Assembly (NCBI GenBank): GCA_963556195.1
Contig: CAUVYP010001208.1
Span: 2,170,001 to 2,234,000 of the forward strand
DNA: 64,000 bases
Direction: 5' to 3'
Source of the DNA: Sepiola atlantica
Lineage: Eukaryota; Mollusca; Cephalopoda; Sepiida; Sepiolidae
The translations under genes and the position numbers were made by a program. A model generated the notes under the pieces. It did not search any database and was not told the origin of the DNA. It saw only the letters and a program-made list of their open reading frames with translations. Positions 25,401 to 38,469 of the stretch are shown here, piece by piece. Numbering within the stretch: the first letter of the stretch is position 1; each line of letters starts with the position of its first letter.

Positions 25401-27001
25401 AACGAAACTTTGCAGACAGTCTCGAATAGGCCTTTTCTACTGAAGTACTAAGTTTCAGAAGTGCAGCTCTTGTACTGCCAGAGATATGTCGATACAAACT
25501 GAATACGCAAAACATCAACAAAATTTAGCGCGTTTTAAAGTTGATATCGCTTTTGTTTATAACTTCCACATTTATTCGAATAGTGCAACGAAACTTTGCA
25601 GACAGTCGCGGAGACACATTTCCTACTGAAGTACCAAGTTTCAGAAGTGCAGCTCTTGTACTGCCGGAGATATGTCGATACAAACTGAATACGCAAAACA
25701 TCAACAAAATTTAGCGCGTTGTAAAGTTGATATCGCTTTTGTTTATAACTTCCACATTTATTCGAATTGTGCAACGAAACTTTGCAGACAGTCGCGGAGA
25801 CACATTTTCTACTGAAGTACCAAGTTTCAGAAGTGCAGCTCTTTTACTGAAGAAAATATGTCGATACAAACTGAATACGCAAAACATCAACAAAATTTAG
25901 CGCGTTTTAAAGTTGATATCGCTTTTGTTTATAACTTATACATTTATTCGAATTGTGCAACGAAACTTTGCAGACAGTCTCGAATAGGCCCTTTCTACTG
26001 AAGTACCAAGTTTCAGAAGTGCAGCTCTTGTACTGCCGGAGATATGTCGATACAAACTGAATACGCAAAACATCAACAAAATTTAGCGCGTTTTAAAGTT
26101 GATATCGCTTTTGTTTATAACTTCCACATTTATTCGAATTGTGCAACGAAACTTTGCAGACAGTCGCGGAGACACATTTTCTACTGAAGTACCAAGTTTC
26201 AGAAGTGCAGCTCTTGTATTGCCGGAGATATGTCGATACAAACTGAATACGCAAAACATCAACAAAATTTAGCGCGTTTTAAAGTTGATATCGCTTTTGT
26301 TTATAACTTCCACATTTATTCGAATTGTGCAACGAAACTTTGCAGACAGTCTCGAATAGGCTTTTTCTACTGAAGTACCAAGTTTCAGAAGTGCAGCTCT
26401 TGTACTGCCGGAGATATGTCGATACAAACTGAATACGAAAAACATCAACAAAATTTAGCGCGTTTTAAAGTTGATATCGCTTTTGTTTATAACTTCCACA
26501 TTTATTCGAATTGTGCAACGAAACTTTGCAGACAGTCTCGAATAGGCCTTTTCTACTGAAGTACTAAGTTTCAGAAGTGCAGCTCTTGTATTGCCGGAGA
26601 TATGTCGATACAAACTGAATACGCAAAACATCAACAAAATTTAGCGCGTTTTAAAGTTGATATCGCTTTTGTTTATAACTTCCACATTTATTCGAATTGT
26701 GCAACGAAACTTTGCAGACAGTCTCGAATAGGCTTCTTCTACTGCAGTACCAAGTTTCAGAAGTGCAGCTCTTGTACTGCCGGAGATATGTCGATACAAA
26801 CTGAATACGAAAAACATCAACAAAATTTAGCGCGTTTTAAAGTTGATATCGCTTTTGTTTATAACTTCCACATTTATTCGAATTGTGCAACGAAACTTTG
26901 CAGACAATCTCGAATAGGCCTTTTCTACTGAAGTACTAAGTTTCAGAAGTGCAGCTCTTGTACTGCCAGAGATATGTCGATACAAACTGAATACGCAAAA
27001 C

Positions 27002-27033
27002 ATCAACAAAATTTAGCGCGTTTTAAAGTTGAT
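27002..27033. other. Dyad centred on GCGC in every unit (exemplar)
   Basis: ATCAAC (unit positions 27-32) and GTTGAT (53-58) are exact reverse complements. Their centre of symmetry falls exactly between the two halves of a palindromic GCGC (41-44). The right arm overlaps the GATATC palindrome. The flanks between arms and core are A/T tracts and do not pair directly. The arms and core are intact in most units read. Exceptions include the GTGGAT units near 16,985, 20,149 and 22,381 and the altered core near 52,866 and 61,233. Such dyads can extrude hairpins or bind a dimeric protein; no function is shown here. Confidence 0.7.
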
Positions 27034-27117
27034 ATCGCTTTTGTTTATAACTTCCACATTTATTCGAATTGTGCAACGAAACTTTGCAGACAGTCGCGGA
27101 GACACATTTTCTACTGA

Positions 27118-27150
27118 AGTACCAAGTTTCAGAAGTGCAGCTCTTGTACT
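27118..27150. other. Hairpin-capable dyad near the unit end (exemplar)
   Basis: AGTAC-C-AAG at unit positions 143-151 can pair with CTTGTACT at 168-175. This makes an 8 bp stem with one bulged C and a loop of about 16 nt. A smaller alternative is CTGAA (139-143) with TTCAG (153-157). The GTATTAAG and GTACTAAG variants, common after 15 kb, weaken the left arm, so the stem is not strictly preserved. Confidence 0.55.
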
Positions 27151-30100
27151 GCCGGAGATATGTCGATACAAACTGAATACGCAAAACATCAACAAAATTT
27201 AGCGCGTTTTAAAGTTGATATCGCTTTTGTGTATAACTTCCACATTTATTCGAATTGTGCCACGAAACTTTGCAGACAGTCTCGAATAGGCTTTTTCTAC
27301 TGAAGTATTAAGTTTCAGAAGTGCAGCTTTTGTACTGCCGGAGATATGTCGATACAAACTGAATACGAAAAACATCAACAAAATTTAGCGCGTTTTAAAG
27401 TTGATATCGCTTTTGTTTATAACTTCCACATTTATTCGAATTGTGCAACGAAACTTTGCAGACAGTCGCGGAGACACATTTTCTACTGAAGTATTAAGTT
27501 TCAGAAGTGCAGCTCTTGTACTGCCGGAGATATCTCGATACAAACTGAATACGCAAAACATCAACAAAATTTAGCGCGTTTTATAGTTGATATCGCTTTT
27601 GTTTATAACTTCCACATTTATTCGAATTGTGCCACGAAACTTTGCAGACAGTCTCGAATAGGCCTTTTCTACTGAAGTACTAAGTTTCAGAAGTGCAGCT
27701 CTTGTACTGCCAGAGATATGTCGATACAAACTGAATACGCAAAACATCAACTAAATTTAGCGCGTTTTAAAGTTGATATCGCTTTTGTTTATAACTTCCA
27801 CATTTATTCGAATTGTGCAACGAAACGTTGCAGACAGTCGCGGAGACACATTTTCTACTGAAGTACCAAGTTTCAGAAGTGCAGCTCTTGTACTGCCGGA
27901 GATATGTCGATACAAACTGAATACGCAAAACATCAACAAAATTTAGCGCGTTTTAAAGTTGATATCGCTTTTGTTTATAACTTCCACATTTATTCGAATT
28001 GTGCCACGAAACTTTGCAGACAGTCTCGAATGGGCCTTTTCTACTGAAGTACCAAGTTTCAGAAGTGCAGCTCTTGTACTGCCAGAGATATGTCGATACA
28101 AACTGAATACGCAAAACATCAACAAAATTTAGCGCGTTTTAAAGTTGATATCGCTTTTGTTTATAACTTCCACATTTATTCGAATTGTGCAACGAAACTT
28201 TGCAGACAGTCCCGGAGACACATTTTCTACTGAAGTACCAAGTTTCAGAAGTGCAGCTCTTGTACTGCCGGAGATATGTCGATACAAACTGAATACGCAA
28301 AACATCAACAAAATTAAGCGCGTTTAAAAGTTAATATCGCTTTTGTGTATAACTTCCACATTTATTCGAATTGTGCCACGAAACCTTGCAGACAGTCTCG
28401 AATAGGCTTTTTCTACTGAAGTATTAAGTTTCAGAAGTGCAGCTTTTGTACTGCCGGAGATATGTCGATACAAACTGAATACGAAAAACATCAACAAAAT
28501 TTTGCGCGTTTTAAAGTTGATATCGCTTTTGTTTATAACTTCCACATTTATTCGAATTGTGCAACGAAACTTTGCAGAGAGTCGCGGAGACACATTTTCT
28601 ACTGAAGTACCAAGTCTCAGAAGTGCAGCTCTTGTACTGCCGGAGATATGTCGATACAAACTGAATACGCAATTCATCAACAAAATTTAGCGCGTTTTAA
28701 AGTTGATATCGCTTTTGTTTATAACTTCCACATTTATTCGAATTGTGCAACGAAACTTTGCAGACAGTCGCGGAGACACATTTCCTACTGAAGTACCAAG
28801 TTTCAGAAGTGCAGCTTGTGTACTGCCGGAGATATGTCGATACAAACTGAATACGCAAAACATCAACAAAATTTAGCGCGTTTTGAAGTTGATATCGCTT
28901 TTGTGTATAACTTCCACATTTATTCGAATTGTGCCACGAAACTTTGCAGACAGTCTCGAATAGGCTTTTTCTACTGAAGTATTAAGTTTCAGAAGTGCAG
29001 CTTTTGTACTGCCGGAGATATGTCGATACAAACTGAATACGAAAAACATCAACAAAATTTAGCGCGTTTTAAAGTTGATATCGCTTTTGTTTATAACTTC
29101 CACATTTATTCGAATTGTGCAACAAAACTTTGCAGACAGTCGGGGAGACACATTTTCTACTGAAGTATTAAGTTTCAGAAGTGCAGCTCTTGTACTGCCG
29201 GAGATATCTCGATACAAACTGAATACGCAAAACATCAACAAAATTTAGCGCGTTTTAAAGTTGATATCGCTTTTGTTTATAACTTCGACATTTATTCGAA
29301 TTGTGCAACGAAACTTTGCAGACAGTCTCGAATAGGCCTTTTCTACTGAAGTACCAAGTTTCAGAAGTGCAGCTTATGTACTGCCGGAGATATGTCGATA
29401 CAAACTGAATACGAAAACATCAACAAAATTTAGCGCGTTATAAAGTTGATATCGCTTTTGTGTATAACTTCCACATTTATTCGAATTGTGCCACGAAACT
29501 TTGCAGACAGTCTCGAATAGGCTTTTTCTACTGAAGTATTAAGTTTCAGAAGTGCAGCTTTTGTACTGCCGGAGATATGTCGATACAAACTGAATACGAA
29601 AAACATCAACAAAATTTAGCGCGTTTTAAAGTTGATATCGCTTTTGTTTATAACTTCCACATTTATTCGAATTGTGCAACGAAACTTTGCAGACAGTCGC
29701 GGAGACACATTTTCTACTGAAGTACCAAGTTTCAGAAGTGCAGCTCTTGTACTGCCGGAGATATCTCGATACAAACTGAATACGCAAAACATCAACAAAA
29801 TTTAGCGCGTTTTATAGTTGATATCGCTTTTGTTTATAACTTCCACATTTATTCGAATTGTGCCACGAAACTTTGCAGACAGTCTCGAATAGGCTTTTTC
29901 TACTGAAGTATTAAGTTTCAGAAGTGCAGCTTTTGTACTGCCGGAGATATGTCGATACAAACTGAATACGAAAAACATCAAAAAATTTAGCGCGTTTTAA
30001 AGTTGATATCGCTTTTGTTTATAACTTCCACATTTATTCGAATTGTGCAACGAAACTTTGCAGACAGTCGCGGAGACACATTTTCTACTGAAGTACCAAG

Positions 30101-33100
30101 TTTCAGAAGTGCAGCTCTTGTACTGCCGGAGATATGTCGATACAAACTGAATACGCAAAACATCAACAAAATTGAGCGCGTAGTAAAGTGGATATCGCTT
30201 TTGTTTATAACTTCCACATTTATTCGAATTGTGCAACGAAACTTTGCAGACAGTCTCGAATAGGCCCTTTCTACTGAAGTACCAAGTTTCAGAAGTGCAG
30301 CTCTTGTACTGAAGAAGATATGTCGATACAAACTGAATACGCAAAACATCAACAAAATTTAGCGCGTTTTAAAGTTGATATCGCTTTTGTTTATAACTTA
30401 TACATTTATTCGAATTGTGCAACGAAACTTTGCAGACAGTCTCGAATAGGCTTCTTTTACTGAAGTACCAAGTTTCAGAAGTGCAGCTCTTGTACTGCCG
30501 GAGATATGTCGATACAAACTAAATACGAAAAACATCAACAAAATTTAGCGCGTTTTAAAGTTGATATCGCTTTTGTTTATAACTTCCACATTTATTCGAA
30601 TTGTGCAACGAAACTTTGCAGACAGTCTCGAATAGGCCTTTTCTACTTAAGTACTAAGTTTCAGAAGTGCAGCTCTTGTACTGCCAGAGATATGTCGATA
30701 CAAACTGAATACGCAAAACATCAACAAAATTTAGCGCGTTTTAAAGTTGATATCGCTTTTGTTTATAACTTCCACATTTATTCGAATTGTGCAACGAAAC
30801 TTTGCAGACAGTCGCGGAGACACATTGTCTACTGAAGTACCAAGGTTCAGAAGTGCAGCTCTTGTACTGCCGGAGATATGTCGATACAAACTGAATACGC
30901 AAAACATCAACAACATTTAGCGCGTTTTAAAGTTGATATCGCTTTTGTGTATAACTTCCACATTTATTCAGAATTGTGCCACGAAACTTTGCAGACAGTC
31001 TCGAATAGGCTTTTTCTACTGAAGTATTAAGTTTCAGAAGTGCAGCTTTTGTACTGCCGGAGATATGTCGATACAAACTGAATACGCAAAACATCAACAA
31101 AATTTTGCGCGTTTTAAAGTTGATATCGCTTTTGTTTATAACTTCAACATTTATTCGAATTGTGCAACGATACTTTGCAGACAGTCGCGGAGACACATTT
31201 TCTACTGAAGTACCAAGTTTCAGAAGTGCAGCTCTTGTACTGCCGGAGATATCTCGATACAAACTGAATACGCAAAACATCAACAAAATTTAGCGCGTTT
31301 TATAGTTGATATCGCTTTTGTTTATAACTTCCACATTTATTCGAATTGTGCCACGAAACTTTGCAGACAGTCTCGAATAGGCTTTTTCTACTGAAGTATT
31401 AAGTTTCAGAAATGCAGCTTTTGTACTGCCGGAGATATGTCGATACAAACTGAATACGCAAAACATCAACAAAATTTAGCGCGTTTTAAAGTTGATATCG
31501 CTTTTGTTTATAACTTATACATTTATTCGAATTGTGCAACGAAACTTTGCAGACAGTCTCGAATAGGCCCTTTCTACTGAAGTACCAAGTTTCAGAAGTG
31601 CAGCTCTTGTACTGCCGGAGATATGTCGATACAAACTGAATACGCAAAACATCAACAAAATTTAGCGCGTTGTAAAGTGGATATCGCTTTTGTTTATAAC
31701 TTCCACATTTATTCGAATTGTGCAACGAAACTTTGCAGACAGTCGCGGAGACACATTTTCTACTGAAGTACCAAGTTTCAGAAGTGCAGCTCTTGTACTG
31801 AAGAAGATATGTCGATACAAACTGAATACGCAAAACATCAACAAAATTTAGCGCGTTTTAAAGTTGATATCGCTTTTGTTTATAACTTATACATTTATTC
31901 GAATTGTGCAACGAAACTTTGCAGACAGTCTCGAATAGGCCCTTTCTACTGAAGTACCAGGTTTCAGAAGTGCAGCTCTTGTATTGCCGGAGATATGTCG
32001 ATACAAACTGAATACGAAAAACATCAACAAAATTTAGCGCGTTTTAAAGTTGATATCGCTTTTGTTTATAACTTCCACATTTATTCGAATTGTGCAACGA
32101 AACTTTGCAGACAGTCTCGAATAGGCCTTTTCTACTGAAGTACTAAGTTTCAGAAGTGCAGCTCTTGTACTGAAGAAGATATGTCGATACAAACTGAATA
32201 CACAAAACATCAACTAAATTTAGCGCGTTTTAAAGTTGATATCGCTTTTGTTTATAACTTCCACATTTATTCGAATTGTGCAACGAAACTTTGCAGACAG
32301 TCGCGGAGACACATTTTCTACTGAAGTACCAAGTTTCAGAAGTGCAGCTCTTGTACTGCCGGAGATATGTCGATACAAACTGAATACGCAAAACATCAAC
32401 AACATTTAGCGCGTTTTAAAGTTGATATCGCTTTTGTTTATAACTTCCACATTTATTCGAATTGTGCCACGAAACTTTGCAGACAGTCTCGAATGGGCCT
32501 TTTCTACTGAAGTACCAAGTTTCAGAAGTGCAGCTCTTGTACTGCCAGAGATATGTCGATACAAACTGAATACGCAAAACATCAACAAAATTTAGCGCGT
32601 TTTAAAGTTGATATCGCTTTTGTTTATAACTTCCACATTTATTCGAATTGTGCAACGAAACTTTGCAGACAGTCCCGGAGACACATTTTCTACTGAAGTA
32701 CCAAGTTTCAGAAGTGCAGCTCTTGTACTGGCGGAGATATGTCGATACAAACTGAATACGCAAAACATCAACAAAATTAAGCGCGTTTTAAAGTTGATAT
32801 CGCTTTTGTGTATAACTTCCACATTTATTCGAATTGTGCAACGAAACTTTGCAGACAGTCTCGAATAGGCTTTTTCTACTGAAGTATTAAGTTTCAGAAG
32901 TGCAGCTTTTGTACTGCCGGAGATATGTCGATACAAACTGAATACGAAAAACATCAACAAAATTTTGCGCGTTTTAAAGTTGATATCGCTTTTGTTTATA
33001 ACTTCCACATTTATTCGAATTGTGCAACGAAACTTTGCAGACAGTCGCGGAGACACATTTTCTACTGAAGTACCAAGTTTCAGAAGTGCAGCTCTTGTAC

Positions 33101-33639
33101 TGCCAGAGATATGTCGATACAAACTGAATACGCAATTCATCAACAAAATTTAGCGCGTTTTAAAGTTGATATCGCTTTTGTTTATAACCTTCACATTTAT
33201 TCGAATTGTGCAACGAAACTTTGCAGACAGTCGCGGAGACACATTTCCTACTAAAGTACCAAGTTTCAGAAGTGCAGCTCTTGTACTGCCGGAGATATGT
33301 CGATACAAACTGAATACGCAAAACATCAACAAAATTTAGCGCGTTTTGAAGTTGATATCGCTTTTGTGTATAACTTCCACATTTATTCGAATTGTGCCAC
33401 GAAACTTTGCAGACAGTCTCGAATAGGCTTTTTCTACTGAAGTATTAAGTTTCAGAAGTGCAGCTTTTGTACTGCCGGAGATATGTCGATACAAACTGAA
33501 TACGAAAAACATCAACAAAATGTAGCGCGTTTTAAAGTTGATATCGCTTTTGTTTATAACTTCCACATTTATTCGAATTGTGCAACAAAACTTTGCAGAC
33601 AGTCGCGGAGACACATTTTCTACTGAAGTATTAAGTTTC

Positions 33640-35313
33640 AGAAGTGCAGCTCTTGTACTGCCGGAGATATCTCGATACAAACTGAATACGCAAAACATCA
33701 ACAAAATTTAGCGCGTTTTAAAGTTGATATCGCTTTTGTTTATAACTTCCACATTTATTCGAATTGTGCAACGAAACTTTGCAGACAGTCTCGAATAGGC
33801 CTTTTCTACTGAAGTACCAAGTTTCAGAAGTGCAGCTCTTGTACTGCCGGAGATATGTCGATACAAACTGAATACGCAAAACATCAACAACATTTAGCGC
33901 GTTTTAAAGTTGATATCGCTTTTGTTTATAACTTCCACATTTATTCGAATTGTGCAACGAAACCTTGCAGACAGTCGCGGAGACACATTTTCTACTGAAG
34001 TACCAAGTTTCAGAAGTGCAGCTCTTGTACTGCCGGAGATATGTCGATACAAACTGAATACGCAAAACATCAACAAAATTTAGCGCGTTTTAAAGTTGAT
34101 ATCGCTTTTGTGTATAACTTCCACATTTATTCGAATTGTGCAACGAAACTTTGCAGACAGTCTCGAATGGGCCTTTTCTACTGAAGTACCAAGTTTCAGA
34201 AGTGCAGCTCTTGTACTGCCGGAGATATGTCGATACAAACTGAATACGCAAAACATCAACAAAATTTAGCGCGTTTTAAAGTTGATATCGCTTTTGTTTA
34301 TAACTTCCACATTTATTCGAATTGTGCAACGAAACTTTGCAGACAGTCGCGGAGACACATTTCCTACTGAAGTATTAAGTATCCGAAGTGCAGATCTTGT
34401 ACTGCCGGAGATATGTCGATACAAACTGAATACGCAAAACATCAACAAAATTTAGCGCGTTTTAAAGTTGATATCGCTTTTGTGTATAACTTCCACATTT
34501 ATTCCAATTGTGCTACGAAACTTTGCAGACAGTCTCGAATAGGCCCTTTCTACTGAAGTACCAAGTTTCAGAAGTGCAGCTCTTGTACTGCCGGAGATAT
34601 GTCGATACAAACTGAATACGCAAAACATCAACAAAATTTAGCGCGTTTTAATGTTGATATCGCTTTTGTTTATAACTTCCACATTTATGCGAATTGTGCA
34701 ACGAAACTTTGCAGACAGTCTCGAATGGGCCTTTTCTACTGAAGTACCAAGGGTCAGAAGTGCAGCTCTTGTACTGCCGGAGATATGTCGATACAAACTG
34801 AATACGCAAAACATCAACAAAATTTAGCGCGTTTTAAAGTTGATATCGCTTTTGTTTATAACTTCCACATTTATTCGAATTGTGCCACGAAACTTTGCAG
34901 ACAGTCTCGAATGGGCCTTTTCTACTGAAGTACCAAGTTTCAGAAGTGCAGCTCTTGTACTGCCAGAGATATGTCGATACAAACTGAATACGCAATTCAT
35001 CAACAAAATTTAGCGCGTTTTAAAGTTGATATCGCTTTTGTTTATAACTTCCACATTTATTCGAATTGTGCAACGAAACTTTGCAGACAGTCCCGGAGAC
35101 ACATTTTCTACTGAAGTACTAAGTTTCAGAAGTGCAGCTCTTGTACTGCCGGAGATATGTCGATACAAACTGAATACGCAAAACATCAACAAAATTAAGC
35201 GCGTTTTAAAGTTGATATCGCTTTTGTGTATAACTTCCACATTTATTCGAATTGTGCCACGAAACTTTGCAGACAGTCTCGAATAGGCTTTTTCTACTGA
35301 AGTACCAAGTTTC
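33640..35313 (+). repeat. Nine-unit (1674 bp) tandem duplication, copy 1
   Basis: This matches 35,314-36,987 at a constant 1674 bp. It includes module units with GCAGATC, ATTCCAATTGTGCTACG, TTTAATGTTG/CAAGGGTCAG and CAGTCCCGG. Differences I noticed include AGTATCCGAAG near 34,380, ATTTATGCGAAT near 34,689, CGCAATTCATC near 34,992 (CGCAAAACATC in copy 2) and GTACTAAG near 35,117. Confidence 0.78.
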
Positions 35314-37054
35314 AGAAGTGCAGCTCTTGTACTGCCGGAGATATCTCGATACAAACTGAATACGCAAAACATCAACAAAATTTAGCGCGTTTTAAAGTTG
35401 ATATCGCTTTTGTTTATAACTTCCACATTTATTCGAATTGTGCAACGAAACTTTGCAGACAGTCTCGAATAGGCCTTTTCTACTGAAGTACCAAGTTTCA
35501 GAAGTGCAGCTCTTGTACTGCCGGAGATATGTCGATACAAACTGAATACGCAAAACATCAACAACATTTAGCGCGTTTTAAAGTTGATATCGCTTTTGTT
35601 TATAACTTCCACATTTATTCGAATTGTGCAACGAAACCTTGCAGACAGTCGCGGAGACACATTTTCTACTGAAGTACCAAGTTTCAGAAGTGCAGCTCTT
35701 GTACTGCCGGAGATATGTCGATACAAACTGAATACGCAAAACATCAACAAAATTTAGCGCGTTTTAAAGTTGATATCGCTTTTGTGTATAACTTCCACAT
35801 TTATTCGAATTGTGCAACGAAACTTTGCAGACAGTCTCGAATGGGCCTTTTCTACTGAAGTACCAAGTTTCAGAAGTGCAGCTCTTGTACTGCCGGAGAT
35901 ATGTCGATACAAACTGAATACGCAAAACATCAACAAAATTTAGCGCGTTTTAAAGTTGATATCGCTTTTGTTTATAACTTCCACATTTATTCGAATTGTG
36001 CAACGAAACTTTGCAGACAGTCGCGGAGACACATTTCCTACTGAAGTATTAAGTTTCAGAAGTGCAGATCTTGTACTGCCGGAGATATGTCGATACAAAT
36101 TGAATACGCAAAACATCAACAAAATTTAGCGCGTTTTAAAGTTGATATCGCTTTTGTGTATAACTTCCACATTTATTCCAATTGTGCTACGAAACTTTGC
36201 AGACAGTCTCGAATAGGCCCTTTCTACTGAAGTACCAAGTTTCAGAAGTGCAGCTCTTGTACTGCCGGAGATATGTCGATACAAACTGAATACGCAAAAC
36301 ATCAACAAAATTTAGCGCGTTTTAATGTTGATATCGCTTTTGTTTATAACTTCCACATTTATTCGAATTGTGCAACGAAACTTTGCAGACAGTCTCGAAT
36401 GGGCCTTTTCTACTGAAGTACCAAGGGTCAGAAGTGCAGCTCTTGTACTGCCGGAGATATGTCGATACAAACTGAATACGCAAAACATCAACAAAATTTA
36501 GCGCGTTTTAAAGTTGATATCGCTTTTGTTTATAACTTCCACATTTATTCGAATTGTGCAACGAAACTTTGCAGACAGTCTCGAATGGGCCTTTTCTACT
36601 GAAGTACCAAGTTTCAGAAGTGCAGCTCTTGTACTGCCAGAGATATGTCGATACAAACTGAATACGCAAAACATCAACAAAATTTAGCGCGTTTTAAAGT
36701 TGATATCGCTTTTGTTTATAACTTCCACATTTATTCGAATTGTGCAACGAAACTTTGAAGACAGTCCCGGAGACACATTTTCTACTGAAGTACCAAGTTT
36801 CAGAAGTGCAGCTCTTGTACTGCCGGAGATATGTCGATACAAACTGAATACGCAAAACATCAACAAAATTAAGCGCGTTTTAAAGTTGATATCGCTTTTG
36901 TGTATAACTTCCACATTTATTCGAATTGTGCCACGAAACTTTGCAGACAGTCTCGAATAGGCTTTTTCTACTGAAGTACCAAGTTTCAGAAGTGCAGCTC
37001 TTGTACTGCCGGAGATATGTCGATACAAACTGAATACGCAAAACATCAACAAAA
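35314..37054 (+). repeat. Nine-unit (1674 bp) tandem duplication, copy 2
   Basis: The order of nine subtypes is the same as in copy 1, with private changes such as CAAATTGAATACG near 36,097 and CTTTGAAGACAG near 36,757. The similarity ends near 37,054. Confidence 0.78.
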
Positions 37055-38469
37055 TTTAGCGCGTTTTAAAGTTGATATCGCTTTTGTTTATAACTTCCAC
37101 ATTTATTCGAATTGTGCAACGAAACTTTGCAGACAGTCTCGAATAGGCCTTTTCTACTGAAGTACTAAGTTTCAGAAGTGAAGCTCTTGTACTGCCAGAG
37201 ATATGTCGATACAAACTGAATACGCAAAACATCAACAAAATTTAGCGCGTTTTAAAGTTGATATCGCTTTTGTTTATAACTTCCACATTTATTCGAATTG
37301 TGCAACGAAACTTTGCAGACAGTCTCGAATAGGCCTTTTCTACTGAAGTACTAAGTTTCAGAAGTGCAGCTCTTGTACTGCCGGAGATATGTCGATACAA
37401 ACTGAATACGCAAAACATCAACAACATTTAGCGCGTTTTAAAGTTGATATCGCTTTTGTGTATAACTTCCACATTTATTCGAATTGTGCCACGAAACTTT
37501 GCAGACAGTCTCGAATAGGCTTTTTCTACTGAAGTATTAAGTTTCAGAAGTGCAGCTCTTGTACTGCCGGAGATATGTCGATACAAACTGAATACGCAAA
37601 ACATCAACAAAATTTAGCGCGTTTTAAAGTTGATATCGCTTTTGTTTATAACTTCAACATTTATTCGAATTGTGCAACGAAACTTTGCAGACAGTCGCGG
37701 AGACACATTTTCTACTGAAGTACCAAGTTTCAGAAGTGCAGCTCTTGTACTGAAGAAGATATGTCGATACAAACTGAATACGCAAAACATCAACAAAATT
37801 TAGCGCGTTTTAAAGTTGATATCGCTATTGTTTATAACTTATACATTTATTCGAATTGTGCAACGAAACTTTGCAGACAGTCTCGAGTAGGCCCTTTCTA
37901 CTGAAGTACCAAGTTTCAGAAGTGCAGCTCTTGTATTGCCGGAGATATGTCGATACAAACTGAATACGAAAAACATCAACAAAATTTAGCGCGTTTTAAA
38001 GTTGATATCGCTTTTGTTTATAACTTCCACATTTATTCGAATTGTGCAACGAAACTTTGCAGACAGTCTCGAATAGGCCTTTTCTACTGAAGTACTAAGT
38101 TTCAGAAGTGCAGCTCTTGTACTGAAGAAGATATGTCGATACAAACTGAATACGCAAAACATCAACTAAATTTAGCGCGTTTTAAAGTTGATATCGCTTT
38201 TGTTTATAACTTCCACATTTATTCGAATTGTGCAACGAAACTTTGCAGACAGTCGCGGAGACACATTTTCGACTGAAGTACCAAGTTTCAGAAGTGCAGC
38301 TCTTGTACTGCCGGAGATATGTCGATACAAACTGAATACGCAAAACATCAACAAAATTTAGCGCGTTTTAAAGTTGATATCGCTTTTGTTTATAACTTCC
38401 ACATTTATTCGAATTGTGCCACGAAACTTTGCAGACAGTCTCGAATGGGCCTTTTCTACTGAAGTACCA

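Larger units (their letters stand above)
26976..27161 (+). repeat. Class A satellite unit (exemplar)
   Basis: This is a clean 186 bp class A unit and serves as the reference for unit coordinates, with position 1 at GTCGATAC. Its diagnostic stretch is GCGGAGACACA at unit positions 121-131, followed by TTTTCTACTGAAG. Common class A variants are CGGGG in place of CGCGG (block 1), CCCGG (block 3), CATTTCCTAC for CATTTTCTAC, and GTATTAAG for GTACCAAG. In this unit the dyad arms ATCAAC and GTTGAT sit at 27002-27007 and 27028-27033. The second dyad spans 27118-27150. Confidence 0.95.
24223..27190 (+). repeat. Interleaved 7-unit and 8-unit duplications
   Basis: Positions 24,223-24,960 match 25,525-26,262 at 1302 bp and share the rare GAATAGTGCAACG (A at 24,280 and 25,582). 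Positions 24,967-25,700 match 26,455-27,190 at 1488 bp and share the GTATTGCC and VEEAYS-type B variants. The two offsets mean that one extra unit, a B unit at about 26,269-26,454, sits between the matching segments in the second copy. Copies differ at several bases. Confidence 0.7.
15017..28080 (+). repeat. Block 2: mixed 7-, 8- and 9-unit HOR subarray
   Basis: Markers are A units with GAAGAAGATATG, B units with AACTTATACATT, units starting with GAATACGAAAAACATC, GTACTAAG with GCCAGAGATATG, and CATCAACTAAATTT. The CTTAAG subtype is absent. A/B order is irregular, with AAA (20.0-20.5 kb and 21.2-21.8 kb) and BBB or BBBB (24.97-25.52 kb and 26.27-27.01 kb) runs. The right edge is gradual. Block 3 markers such as GTGCCACG and GTATTAAG already appear from about 19 kb, so the boundary near 28 kb is approximate. 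Confidence 0.7.
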
